Positions 1-7,843 of a stretch of 14,066 nucleotides of DNA are shown here, piece by piece. Within the stretch, counting starts at the first letter, position 1. Each line of letters begins with the position of its first letter. The translations under genes were made by a program, and so were the position numbers. The notes under the pieces were generated by a model that was not told the DNA's origin, searched no databases, and saw only the letters and a list, made by a program, of their open reading frames with translations. The stretch comes from Desulfobacteraceae bacterium UBA5623 (GTDB lineage: Bacteria > Desulfobacterota > DSM-4660 > Desulfatiglandales > Desulfatiglandaceae). The stretch spans positions 1 to 14,066 of the forward strand of contig DIKH01000259.1 in assembly GCA_002424495.1 (NCBI GenBank), written 5' to 3'.

Positions 1-602
1 CAACTGCCGTTTTTAGGTTTATTGGAGAAAGGCTCGGCCTGGGTCTGCCTGCCATTTCACCCTCAAAATTGGTGTCCCGGCACGAACTGCGGGAGAGAGG
101 CATCAGGTATCATTATTTCCAAAAACCAAACGAACACCAGACTATATTGGATGAGCCTGGGCCGGTCCTGATCTGGCACCGGTTTCCGGACCTGCGCTTT
201 ATGGATAGCACGGCTTCCGGGGCACAGTTGTATGACGGCATTTGGGACAGCCTGGAGCTGGTCTGGCAGAGGACCGTCCAAAATCTGCCCTCTTCCCGGC
301 ATGTGCTGGTGACGAGCGATCACGGTTATGTATTCCTGGGACCGGGACTCAGCGACAGAAACTTGGATGGGAAAGACCGGCCGCTCAAAGGCAAACGCTT
401 CAGGCAGTTTTTAGAGGATGAACCTCTGCCTGAATATGATACTGATCTCTTTGTTGACCAGGAACGCAGGCTTGCGGTGATAAAGGGCCGATGTCACAAC
501 CGGCCCCAGGCACCATCGTCAAATCAATCCCTTTACCGCCATGAGGGGATCAGCCTGATGGAGGTGCTGACCCCATGGCTGGTTCTGGGGCCAGTGGAGT
601 AA
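1..602 (+). CDS. pglZ: PglZ-family protein, C-terminal part (5' end outside window)
   Basis: The reading frame is open from base 3 with no stop, so this is the C-terminal ~199 residues of a longer protein; the TTG at 69 is probably not the true start. The segment HVLVTSDHGYVF (Asp-His codons at 318-323) matches the late metal-binding SDHG motif of the alkaline-phosphatase-superfamily PglZ domain. The closing segment RHEGISLMEVLTPW (His codon at 540-542) matches the family's HGG-x-S-x-x-E-x-x-x-P end. PglZ proteins are predicted metal-dependent phosphatases/nucleases and are core components of BREX and related anti-phage systems. The stop is 4 bases before the next ATG, so it is co-transcribed with the toxin-antitoxin pair, methyltransferase and helicase downstream. 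Family assignment is fairly sure. The BREX subtype cannot be fixed because the N-terminal half and upstream genes are missing. Confidence 0.8.
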   Translation, partial: TAVFRFIGERLGLGLPAISPSKLVSRHELRERGIRYHYFQKPNEHQTILDEPGPVLIWHRFPDLRFMDSTASGAQLYDGIWDSLELVWQRTVQNLPSSRHVLVTSDHGYVFLGPGLSDRNLDGKDRPLKGKRFRQFLEDEPLPEYDTDLFVDQERRLAVIKGRCHNRPQAPSSNQSLYRHEGISLMEVLTPWLVLGPVE

Positions 603-606
603 GACC

Positions 607-849
607 ATGAAACAGAAAGTCGGAACCCTTATTGAGGAAGAGGTTATCAGGTTGGCGAAACGGCGGGCGCTAGAAGAAAGCAGGCCCTTAAGCGACCTGA
701 TCCAGGACGCCCTGGTTGCATACCTGAGCAAAAAGGCGCCTGATCCAAAAAGGCGAGAGGCAGCCTATCGCCTGTTTTGCGAGCAGCCCATCCGCATAAC
801 AAAGGATCAGCTCAATCAAATCCTTGATGAGGATGCCTGGGACCTATGA
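607..849 (+). CDS. Ribbon-helix-helix antitoxin (VapB-like)
   Basis: An 80-residue protein. Residues ~2-40 have the pattern of a ribbon-helix-helix DNA-binding fold: a short beta strand (KQKVGTLI), a first helix (EEEVIRLAKRRALEE), a turn with Ser-Arg-Pro, and a second helix (LSDLIQDALVAYL). The C-terminal ~35 residues are charged (PDPKRREAAYRLF, then an acidic LDEDAWDL end), as expected for the part of an antitoxin that wraps and blocks a PIN toxin. The ATG is preceded by GGAG at 596-599 with 7-base spacing, inside the end of the pglZ frame. Its TGA overlaps the ATG of the PIN gene (ATGA at 846-849), the classic antitoxin-toxin coupling. It probably represses its own transcription with the toxin, but no separate promoter is visible. 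The role is inferred from fold pattern and context. Confidence 0.8.
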   Translation: MKQKVGTLIEEEVIRLAKRRALEESRPLSDLIQDALVAYLSKKAPDPKRREAAYRLFCEQPIRITKDQLNQILDEDAWDL

Positions 850-1346
850 ACCCCGACGATATTCAAAGCGGCAGCCTTTGTATAATAGACACCAATGTCC
901 TACTCTATGCGGAGCAGGGTCTTTCACAGCAGTCCCAAAGGCTGATCAGGCGATGCTCAACCGGGGATCTGATCGGCCTGCTCCCCCAGACCGTATGGCA
1001 GGAATTGGCACATAAACTCATGCTGGCCGAGGCCGCTATGGCAGGAAAAATTATTGGTGCCAATCCGGCAAAAAAACTGGCAAGACAGCCAGAGGCGGTG
1101 AAACAACTGGGTCTTTACAAGGAAAAAATCCTGGCACTGCTGGAACTGGGTCTTAGGTTTGAACCTTGCACCAGAGAAGATCTGTTTAATGCCGCCTTTC
1201 GCTTTCAGGAAAAATACGGCCTTCTTACCAACGATTCGGTAGTGCTTGCAACGGCAGTGAGGCTTAAGGCGGATGTGCTGGTTACTGCCGATACGGGTTT
1301 TAGGAATGTAAAAGAGCTCCGCGTGGCCGTACCTTCGGATATTTAA
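846..1346 (+). CDS. PIN-domain ribonuclease toxin (VapC-like)
   Basis: A 166-residue PIN-domain protein, close to the usual size of VapC toxins. The expected acidic active-site residues are all visible: Asp15 in IIDTNVLLYA, Glu53 in VWQELAHK, Asp130 in LLTNDSVVLA and Asp149 in LVTADTGF. PIN toxins are Mg2+-dependent endoribonucleases, usually cutting tRNA or rRNA, and are neutralised by the antitoxin encoded just upstream. The start overlaps the antitoxin stop by 4 bases, and the stop lies 2 bases before the methyltransferase ATG. The pair is therefore embedded in the defence operon rather than sitting beside it. No truncation or missing catalytic residue is seen, so the toxin is probably active. 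The RNA target cannot be read from sequence. Confidence 0.88.
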   Translation: MNPDDIQSGSLCIIDTNVLLYAEQGLSQQSQRLIRRCSTGDLIGLLPQTVWQELAHKLMLAEAAMAGKIIGANPAKKLARQPEAVKQLGLYKEKILALLELGLRFEPCTREDLFNAAFRFQEKYGLLTNDSVVLATAVRLKADVLVTADTGFRNVKELRVAVPSDI

Positions 1347-1348
1347 TA

Positions 1349-4300
1349 ATGGAATCGCCGGAAAATATACCCCGCGCCATTGAAAAAGGCTTTCCTATCG
1401 TTGAGATCAACCGGCTGGCGGTCCCGGAGAGAAACGCCTTTAAGCCCGTCTACCAGATGCACAAATGGTTTGCCCGCCGCGCCTCCTGCGTGTTCAGGGC
1501 AATTCTTCTTGGGGCCTTAAAGCCTGCCATTAAGCCCGACGGGACACCAACCGACCTGATGGAGGAATTTTACCTCGATCACACTAATGACCCCGATACC
1601 CTGGGAAAGACTATCCTGGACCCCTTCATGGGGGGTGGAACCACGGTGGTGGAGGCCCTTCGGCTGGGTTGCAGGGTTGTGGGGATTGATCTTAACCCTG
1701 TAGCATGGTTTATCGTCAAGACCGAGGTGGAGCCTGTTGACCTGGACCAACTCCGATCGGCCTTCAAAAGGCTTGCCGGACGCCCCGTGGACTGGAACCA
1801 GGGAAAACCGCTCAGGGAGACTCTGCTGGATCTTTACAAAACAGAGGTAAAACCCGATATCCATGCGGACGTAATCTACACCTTCTGGGTCAAGCACGCG
1901 GTATGCACCGACCCTACATGCAGGAAGGAAGTCCCGCTATTTAAAGACTATATCATCGCACAAAAATCCCCATCTGTTCGTTACAGCCCGGATGTAACAT
2001 GCCCCAACTGCAAAAAGAATTTTGACTGGGAGCTAGAGGCGGCCACCCTAATTGCAGAGCCTGCCATGATGGTTTCCGCACCCAGGGGAAGCGCAGGAGA
2101 AGGAAGGCCCACCCAGGCATGGGCCTATGCGCCCCACCCGGAAGAGGGTCTGCCAGCCCGCGTCATCTGCCCCCATTGCAGTGTAACCGGACAGCCGAAA
2201 CGAAAGATAAAACGGCCCATAAAGAAACGTGTGCCCCTGACCGTGCTCCTGTGTCCCGAGTGCGAGGCTGTCTGGCAGTGGAGGGGCGCATTGCCTGATG
2301 AAAGGCTTAGATGTCCTGCCTGCGGACATACATATGACCCCAGAAAGGGCAATGTCCCGGACAAGGGAAAGTTTGTTTGCAGGTGCGGTCAGAAGGATGC
2401 GATTATCGAGAGCATACGAAGCCTTACCGACGAGCAGCGTCTGCCCGTAAGACCTTATGCTGTCCAGGCATACCTTGATCCTGACCTTTATCGGACAGTA
2501 GAGGGTCTGAACGTTCAGACATCCCTGTTTGAAGATCTTGGTCGCTCATCCCAATTAAGCGCACAACAACGGGAAGGATTAAAGGAACTGCTCCTCCCGA
2601 AAAACGGAAAATTCTTTAGACGCTTTTCAGGCGCGGATGTGGCAATGCTTAAAAAGGCCGAGGCGGTGTGGGATGAGGTTAAGGGAGGCCTGCCTTACCC
2701 GAGGAGCAGGATACCGGTGGGAGAGAAAACCAAATCCGGCTTAATAGCCCATCATTACAACCACTGGCACGAGATGTTCTTCCCGCGGCAGCTCCTGGCC
2801 CTTGCAACATTGCTTAAGGAGATCATGGCTGAAGCGGATGACAAGGTGCGGGAGATGTTGCTTTGTGCGTTTTCAGGAGGGCTGGAATGGAACAATCAAT
2901 TTTGCCGCTATATGGCCGTACGAAATAGCGCCGGAGGGCAAACGGTTCAAGGGGTTTTCGCCAGACACGACTTTCAACCAAAACAGACGATCACTGAAAA
3001 TAATGCCTTTGGTATTCCTGGCATTGCCATGGGGTCTTTCGAATCTAAATTTCGCCTATTACAGGAAGGCATTGAATATAGCCATCAATGTTGGGACTTC
3101 AAAGAAGATCTTTCGGAAGGAAAACGTTCAAAAGTTGTTGTTGATAAGTTAAGATATTCAGATACATCCCTCAACTGCCACAGCTCAGCGGAACTTCCGA
3201 GCCATGAAGAACCATTTGTTTGCGTTACCGACCCACCTTACGTAGGCAACGTCAACTACTCCGAACTTTCAGATTTTTTCTATGTCTGGCTGCGCCTGGC
3301 CCTAAAAGATCGCTACCCCCATTTCGCACCGGAATATACGCCAAAGGTCGAAGAAATCGTTGAAAACAAGACCAGGGGAAAGACCAGAGAAAACTTTTAT
3401 GAAGACCTTTCCGCATCCTTTTCCAGAATCAAAGGATCTCTCCCTGACGATGGGCTTCTTGTTTTCACCTTTCACCACACGGACCAAGAGGGCATGGTCT
3501 GGGAGGGACTGCTAAGGGCCTTATGCGACACCGGCTTTGAGATAGCGGCGGTTTATCCTGTTCATGGTGAGTCGGAATCCTCCCTCCACCTGATGGACAA
3601 GGAAAACATCTCCTATGACCTCATCCATGTGTGCAGAAAACGCACCTCTTCCCCCGAGGCCCGTTCATGGGCAGGTATAAGACAGAATGTGCGTAAACAG
3701 GCGCGAGAGGAACTGGCGGCCATTGAGGCGGGCCGCTACGGCGGGGAGCCTTTGAATCCCAATGATGTGAGACTGATCTGCATCGGAAAATGCCTTGAAC
3801 TCTACAGCAGACACTATGGGAAGGTGGTGGATCATGAGGGGAAACCATATCAGCTACACGAGGCCTTGCAGGACATCCGGATCATCGTGGATCAACTGGT
3901 CGCCAGGGAGAGGCCCCTGCCGGCTGAACTTGAAGAAGACATTGACGCCATATCCTATGTGTGGTTCCGGGTGTTGCTGGATGTAAAGGCGGAGATTAAT
4001 GTCAATGACCTGACCAAGGCGCTCAGGGGCGTTCAGGTCAGTGTGGAGGACCTCAAAAAGGCGGGGCTTGTTATAAAGGGAAGGACCGGCCGCGGCAGAT
4101 ACTTTAAGGTTAAGCAACCTCAGGAGAGACTGAACTTTTTAAAAGAAGCGATGGAGCCTGCGCTTGCACCGGAAAGGGAGCAGATGGTCCTGTTTGACGA
4201 AATGTATAGACCGGTCATCCGCGCTGTAAGATTGGTGGACCTGGTGCATCTGCTCATAGGTCTTGCCTGGGCCGGTGAATCCGTGGCCCCTTGGCTTGAA

Positions 4301-4471
4301 AGATATTCCGACCTCAGGCCAAAGCTGAGGGCCGCACTTCATTATGTGCGTGACCACCGTAAGGACTGGCGGGAATATACTGACAGGGTCCTATCCCTGA
4401 TAGAAGGCATGCCGCTTTTTCAGTCCGCCGGGGACGCGGTCCCAGTGCCGGATACTGTTAAAAAAGGATAA
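1349..4471 (+). CDS. DUF1156-type adenine-specific DNA methyltransferase with zinc ribbons
   Basis: A 1040-residue protein predicted to methylate adenine N6 in DNA using SAM. The N-terminus (~10-55: IEKGFPIVEI, then MHKWFARRAS) matches the DUF1156 domain. SAM-binding motif I is DPFMGGGT (91-98), followed by VVGIDLNP (111-117) with acidic Asp114. Catalytic motif IV is DPPY at 628-631. Between them is an insertion rich in zinc-ribbon-like Cys pairs: C186/C191, C218/C221, C274/C277, C302/C305, C322/C325 and C344/C346. This is the architecture of COG1743, adenine-specific methylases with a Zn ribbon. The C-terminal ~270 residues are helical and charged, without a motif I recognise. From memory, DUF1156 methylases occur in BREX type 3 (PglXI) and in DUF499/DUF1156 defence clusters. 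In this operon the enzyme most likely marks host DNA as self. The start follows the PIN stop by 2 bases and has only a weak ribosome-binding site, which suggests translational coupling. Confidence 0.9.
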   Translation: MESPENIPRAIEKGFPIVEINRLAVPERNAFKPVYQMHKWFARRASCVFRAILLGALKPAIKPDGTPTDLMEEFYLDHTNDPDTLGKTILDPFMGGGTTVVEALRLGCRVVGIDLNPVAWFIVKTEVEPVDLDQLRSAFKRLAGRPVDWNQGKPLRETLLDLYKTEVKPDIHADVIYTFWVKHAVCTDPTCRKEVPLFKDYIIAQKSPSVRYSPDVTCPNCKKNFDWELEAATLIAEPAMMVSAPRGSAGEGRPTQAWAYAPHPEEGLPARVICPHCSVTGQPKRKIKRPIKKRVPLTVLLCPECEAVWQWRGALPDERLRCPACGHTYDPRKGNVPDKGKFVCRCGQKDAIIESIRSLTDEQRLPVRPYAVQAYLDPDLYRTVEGLNVQTSLFEDLGRSSQLSAQQREGLKELLLPKNGKFFRRFSGADVAMLKKAEAVWDEVKGGLPYPRSRIPVGEKTKSGLIAHHYNHWHEMFFPRQLLALATLLKEIMAEADDKVREMLLCAFSGGLEWNNQFCRYMAVRNSAGGQTVQGVFARHDFQPKQTITENNAFGIPGIAMGSFESKFRLLQEGIEYSHQCWDFKEDLSEGKRSKVVVDKLRYSDTSLNCHSSAELPSHEEPFVCVTDPPYVGNVNYSELSDFFYVWLRLALKDRYPHFAPEYTPKVEEIVENKTRGKTRENFYEDLSASFSRIKGSLPDDGLLVFTFHHTDQEGMVWEGLLRALCDTGFEIAAVYPVHGESESSLHLMDKENISYDLIHVCRKRTSSPEARSWAGIRQNVRKQAREELAAIEAGRYGGEPLNPNDVRLICIGKCLELYSRHYGKVVDHEGKPYQLHEALQDIRIIVDQLVARERPLPAELEEDIDAISYVWFRVLLDVKAEINVNDLTKALRGVQVSVEDLKKAGLVIKGRTGRGRYFKVKQPQERLNFLKEAMEPALAPEREQMVLFDEMYRPVIRAVRLVDLVHLLIGLAWAGESVAPWLERYSDLRPKLRAALHYVRDHRKDWREYTDRVLSLIEGMPLFQSAGDAVPVPDTVKKG

Positions 4472-4475
4472 ACCC

Positions 4476-4907
4476 ATGCCAGGATACCTGCTCATTGAAG
4501 AAAAGATGCTCAAGCCATACCGCATAAACGGGTTTGATCCGAACCCTGTCCGCATGGGCATCCTTGACTACATGAGAGAGTTGAGGCAAGAGGTCTTTCC
4601 CTTCAATAATCGCGAACAGAGACTGCGGATCGTGGGGCTTGAAGATGTGCTGCTTGCGGCAGATCGCAATATAATGGAGGTTTCACTTTTTATTCGAAAG
4701 ATTCTGACATCACGGGCCAATGAGCTGGAGGCAAACCTTGGTTGGGTTCAAGTGATATTTCGCAGGTCCTTAAAAAGGGGGGACGACTTTTGGTTTGAAC
4801 CTGGCGGCAACCGTCGGGTCAGCCTTCGGCCCATATTCGGCTCTCCGATCAAGGAATCGGACAGGGATGGAAACGAATATTACAGGATAGGATTTAACCT
4901 TACATGA
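4476..4907 (+). CDS. Hypothetical protein in defence operon, between methyltransferase and helicase
   Basis: A 143-residue soluble protein that I do not recognise. It has no membrane segment, signal peptide, Cys cluster or nucleotide-binding loop. The composition is mixed and charged: an N-terminal stretch (LKPYRINGFDPNPVRMG), a helical middle (LEDVLLAADRNIMEVSLFIRKIL) and a basic, aromatic C-terminal part (FRRSLKRGDDFWFEP, then NEYYRIGFNLT) that looks like beta strands. The ATG follows an AAAAAGGAT-like ribosome-binding site and lies 4 bases after the methyltransferase stop. Its TGA overlaps the helicase ATG (ATGA at 4904-4907). Fixed, coupled placement between methylase and helicase suggests a small structural or specificity subunit of the complex, but that is inference. 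DUF3780 proteins occur in related DUF1156 clusters; I could not match it to that family. Confidence 0.75.
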   Translation: MPGYLLIEEKMLKPYRINGFDPNPVRMGILDYMRELRQEVFPFNNREQRLRIVGLEDVLLAADRNIMEVSLFIRKILTSRANELEANLGWVQVIFRRSLKRGDDFWFEPGGNRRVSLRPIFGSPIKESDRDGNEYYRIGFNLT

Positions 4908-7702
4908 GTGAAACGCTCCGGAAATACGGTGAGACGACGGAAATCAAGGTCAGCGACAGGGTGATTGTCCCCTCAAGGCCTGAACTGGGGGTGGGTGAAG
5001 TCCTCAGGGTTGCGGAATTTGCAGGGGTCTATCGGGCGGATGTGGTCTTTGATCTCCCCACCGGCAGGCAGCTTGAGACCCTTTCCGTGGAGCTGCTTGA
5101 GCTTACCGGAGACATGTGGGATCGTCTGTCTGCCTGCGATTTTGATGATCCTGATGACTATGAACTCAAACAGATCGCCTTTGAACTGATCCATTCCAAT
5201 AACGGCGGAGAGTTGTCCGCAAGCCGCGTAAGCCTTCTCCCCCATCAGATCCTGCTCGTTCATGAACTGGTTGGAAGACAGGAACGGTCCCTTCTGATTG
5301 CCGATGAAGTGGGTCTTGGAAAGACCATAGAGACCGGGATGTTTCTGAGGGAACTGATGGCCAGGAAGGAGGCGGAACGGATACTGATCGTGACCCCCGC
5401 AGGATTGACACGGAACTGGAAGACTGAGATGGAGGAATGCTTTCATCTTCATTTTGAGATCCTGAATCATGATTTTTCAGACCACGGTTCTGCCACATGG
5501 GAAAGACACAACTTGGTCATTGCATCTATTGACACCCTAAAACAGCCCAGACGGGTGCAGAGACTGCTTTCAGCCCCGCCGTGGGATCTGGTAATCTTTG
5601 ACGAAGCTCATCATCTTTCCAGGACCAGGACCGGAAAAAAGACAAACATAACCCAGAATTATAAGCTGGCGGAGGGATTGCGCGGACATACCAGGGACCT
5701 TATTTTTCTGAGTGCCACCCCGCACCAGGGAAATGCCTATCAGTTCTGGTCCCTGATTCAGCTTTTGGATGACCGGCTCTTTGCCTCTCCGGAGCATATT
5801 GCAAGTCACAGGGATCTCTTATCACGGGTCATCGTAAGAAGGACCAAACGGCAAGTCACTGATGCAAAGGGTGAGCCCATTTTCTGCCGCAGACAGGTCT
5901 TTACCGAGACATTCGCCCTGGCGCCCAAAGAGCGAAACTTCTATGAAATGCTGAGCGAGTATCTCCGCGAAGGATACGACGCCGCAGGTGTTGACCAGGC
6001 CCGTACGACCAACCGGCAACGGGCCATCGGCTTTGTCATGGTGACGTTCCAGAAGATTATGTCATCGAGCCCCAGGGCAATTGCCCAGGCCCTGCGCAGA
6101 AGGCTTCTTGTCCTGCTTACAAGAAAACAGATACAGCTTGAGGCGAAAAGACGGGCAGGGAGCCAGGTTGCCGAAGAAATCATGCGGATACAGGATGAGA
6201 TGATAGGCCTTGCCGCTGAAATCCTTGGCCTGGAAAGGGGCCTGGATAGCGATGCAGAGGCCTATGTGGCGCGCGTGAGAAGGCGTATATTAAAAAAGAT
6301 CGGGGAAAATTACGAAACCACCAGTTGGTCCCTTGACCCGGATGAAGAGGCCGAAGACGGCGTCTTTGCTGAGGCGGACATTCCCAACGAAATCGAAAAG
6401 GTTCGGGGACTGATCCGCCTGGCTCCTGAAGGAAGGGACAGGCGTTTTGATACGCTGATACGGGCTATAAGCGACCTTTCCCGTCAAGGTCCAGGCGAAA
6501 AATTTATTATTTTTACCCAGTACCGGGATACCCTTGAATTCCTGAGAGAAGAGACCGGGAGCATATTCGGCCAGGATCGAATCGCGGTCATTAAAGGCGG
6601 CCCCATAGAAAACAAGATCGCTGCCATGGAGGCCTTCTGGAAAGATGACGGCGCCCGTTTTCTGATCAGCACCTCAGCAGGCGGAGAGGGGATCAACCTT
6701 CAGGTGGGGCATATCCTTTTCAATTACGATCTGCCCTGGAACCCCATGGCAGTGGAGCAGCGCATAGGCCGTGTCCATCGTTACGGTCAGAAGGATACGG
6801 TTCAGGTCTATAATCTTCTGGCTGAAGATACGGTAGAGGAACGTATCTATGGTATCCTGGAAAAAAAACTTCAGGAAATCGCACGTTCCATGGGCGGCAT
6901 AAACCAATCTGAAAGTGGAAAAGAGGACTTCCGATGGGATATCTTGGGTTATTTGGGAAGCCGTCCCGACTACCAGGATCTTTACAAGAGGGCCTTAATT
7001 GACAGGGATTATCAGCGCACAGAAAAGGAAATGCAGAGAATGATAGAAGAGGCTGTGCGCGCACACGAGGCATTAAATGCCCTCACCCAGGACCTGACCG
7101 GTTTTAACTTAGAACACTACAAGAAACTTGAGGGACGGTACACCCTGGATGAATTAGGCCGATGGGTGCGGGATGTAATCCTTAAATTCGGAGGCGCCGC
7201 CATTCCAGATAATGACTTATGGATCCTCATCACGCCTGAATCCATCAAACAGTCATACCATCTAGCCCCTCGTTATGACCGTGTATGCTTTGATCGGGAG
7301 CTTTCCATGAGGACACGCGGCAGTGAACTCGGCGGACTGGGCCACCCCTTGGTCAATGCCCTGATAGATGAGGTCATAAGCCCTGAATTCAAAGGGGGTA
7401 TTTCCGGCAACAGGCAGGGCCACTACGTTTATGCCCACTACCTTATCTCATACAAAAGCCGTAAAGAACACCTACAAGGGAAAGTTTTTGGGTTTTCTTA
7501 TGATTCAAAGGCCGGAGAGGTTTTCACGCTAAGTCGCTTTAGTCCTATAAAACCGAACAGCGAGCCGATTAACGGGCTAAATATAGAAGAGGCGAGGGAA
7601 AGGATAGAGTCCGCCCTCCAACAGACCTTGATTGAATGGTTGCCGGACCGCCAATCCAGGGCCGGTTTACAGATAAGCCTTATCGGGCTTCATCTGGAAT
7701 AG
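4904..7702 (+). CDS. SNF2/RapA-like superfamily 2 helicase of the defence operon
   Basis: A 932-residue SF2 ATPase with all SNF2 motifs: Gln115 in LLPHQ, Walker A DEVGLGKTIE (134-143, Lys140), motif Ia LIVTPAGL (161-168), DEAH at 233-236, SAT at 270-272, FIIFTQYRD (534-542), STSAGGEGINLQ (589-600) and motif VI EQRIGRVHRYGQ (618-629). Residues ~17-68 (SDRVIVP...LGVGEVLRV) look like the small beta-barrel found at the N-terminus of RapA-like proteins. Residues ~395-500 form a long charged helical insertion between the two RecA lobes. The ~250 residues after 680 form an extra C-terminal module. Such helicases are found as BrxHII in BREX and DrmD in DISARM; the neighbours favour the BREX-like side. 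It probably translocates on double-stranded DNA to support recognition or methylation; this is family inference. The ATG overlaps the upstream stop by 4 bases. It ends the GC-richer operon. Confidence 0.92.
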   Translation: MSETLRKYGETTEIKVSDRVIVPSRPELGVGEVLRVAEFAGVYRADVVFDLPTGRQLETLSVELLELTGDMWDRLSACDFDDPDDYELKQIAFELIHSNNGGELSASRVSLLPHQILLVHELVGRQERSLLIADEVGLGKTIETGMFLRELMARKEAERILIVTPAGLTRNWKTEMEECFHLHFEILNHDFSDHGSATWERHNLVIASIDTLKQPRRVQRLLSAPPWDLVIFDEAHHLSRTRTGKKTNITQNYKLAEGLRGHTRDLIFLSATPHQGNAYQFWSLIQLLDDRLFASPEHIASHRDLLSRVIVRRTKRQVTDAKGEPIFCRRQVFTETFALAPKERNFYEMLSEYLREGYDAAGVDQARTTNRQRAIGFVMVTFQKIMSSSPRAIAQALRRRLLVLLTRKQIQLEAKRRAGSQVAEEIMRIQDEMIGLAAEILGLERGLDSDAEAYVARVRRRILKKIGENYETTSWSLDPDEEAEDGVFAEADIPNEIEKVRGLIRLAPEGRDRRFDTLIRAISDLSRQGPGEKFIIFTQYRDTLEFLREETGSIFGQDRIAVIKGGPIENKIAAMEAFWKDDGARFLISTSAGGEGINLQVGHILFNYDLPWNPMAVEQRIGRVHRYGQKDTVQVYNLLAEDTVEERIYGILEKKLQEIARSMGGINQSESGKEDFRWDILGYLGSRPDYQDLYKRALIDRDYQRTEKEMQRMIEEAVRAHEALNALTQDLTGFNLEHYKKLEGRYTLDELGRWVRDVILKFGGAAIPDNDLWILITPESIKQSYHLAPRYDRVCFDRELSMRTRGSELGGLGHPLVNALIDEVISPEFKGGISGNRQGHYVYAHYLISYKSRKEHLQGKVFGFSYDSKAGEVFTLSRFSPIKPNSEPINGLNIEEARERIESALQQTLIEWLPDRQSRAGLQISLIGLHLE

Positions 7703-7843
7703 GCCGGGGTTAGGAAATAGAGGGTTAAAGCCGGAAGCAAAGATTTACTGATAGAAACGGCGAACATATCAAGCAAACCATATGGAAAGGAAAAATATTT
7801 ATAATTCTATCTAACATTTTAATAAAATAGGGGAAAGCTCAAA
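7703..7843 (+). promoter_or_regulatory. Gap between two defence operons with a TATAAT-like box
   Basis: This is the only sizeable plus-strand gap in the defence region. It is AT-rich in its second half and holds TATAAT at 7800-7805. The bases 17 upstream (around 7777-7782) do not resemble TTGACA, so a sigma-70 promoter is only a guess. A Shine-Dalgarno-like TAGGGGAA at 7828-7835 lies 8 bases before the TTG start at 7844. No convincing terminator for the upstream helicase gene was found. The gap is consistent with separate transcription of the helicase-DarT-hydrolase unit. Confidence 0.4.

Noticed and set aside
69..602. A complete 177-residue protein starting at TTG 69
   Set aside because: The frame is open to base 3 and the PglZ domain needs far more N-terminal sequence, so this is a truncated gene.
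2048..2364. Minus-strand open frames inside the methyltransferase gene, and similar ones across 5-11 kb
   Set aside because: They lie opposite strong coding regions with clear domains and have no family resemblance or ribosome-binding sites.
7668..7692. Hairpin at the end of the SNF2 gene as a terminator
   Set aside because: Stems are only five base pairs, lie inside the coding region and have no T-run.
1..7702. A DISARM system
   Set aside because: An SNF2 helicase and a methylase are shared, but no DrmA, DrmB (DUF1998) or DrmC (phospholipase D) gene is present, and PglZ points to BREX-like systems.
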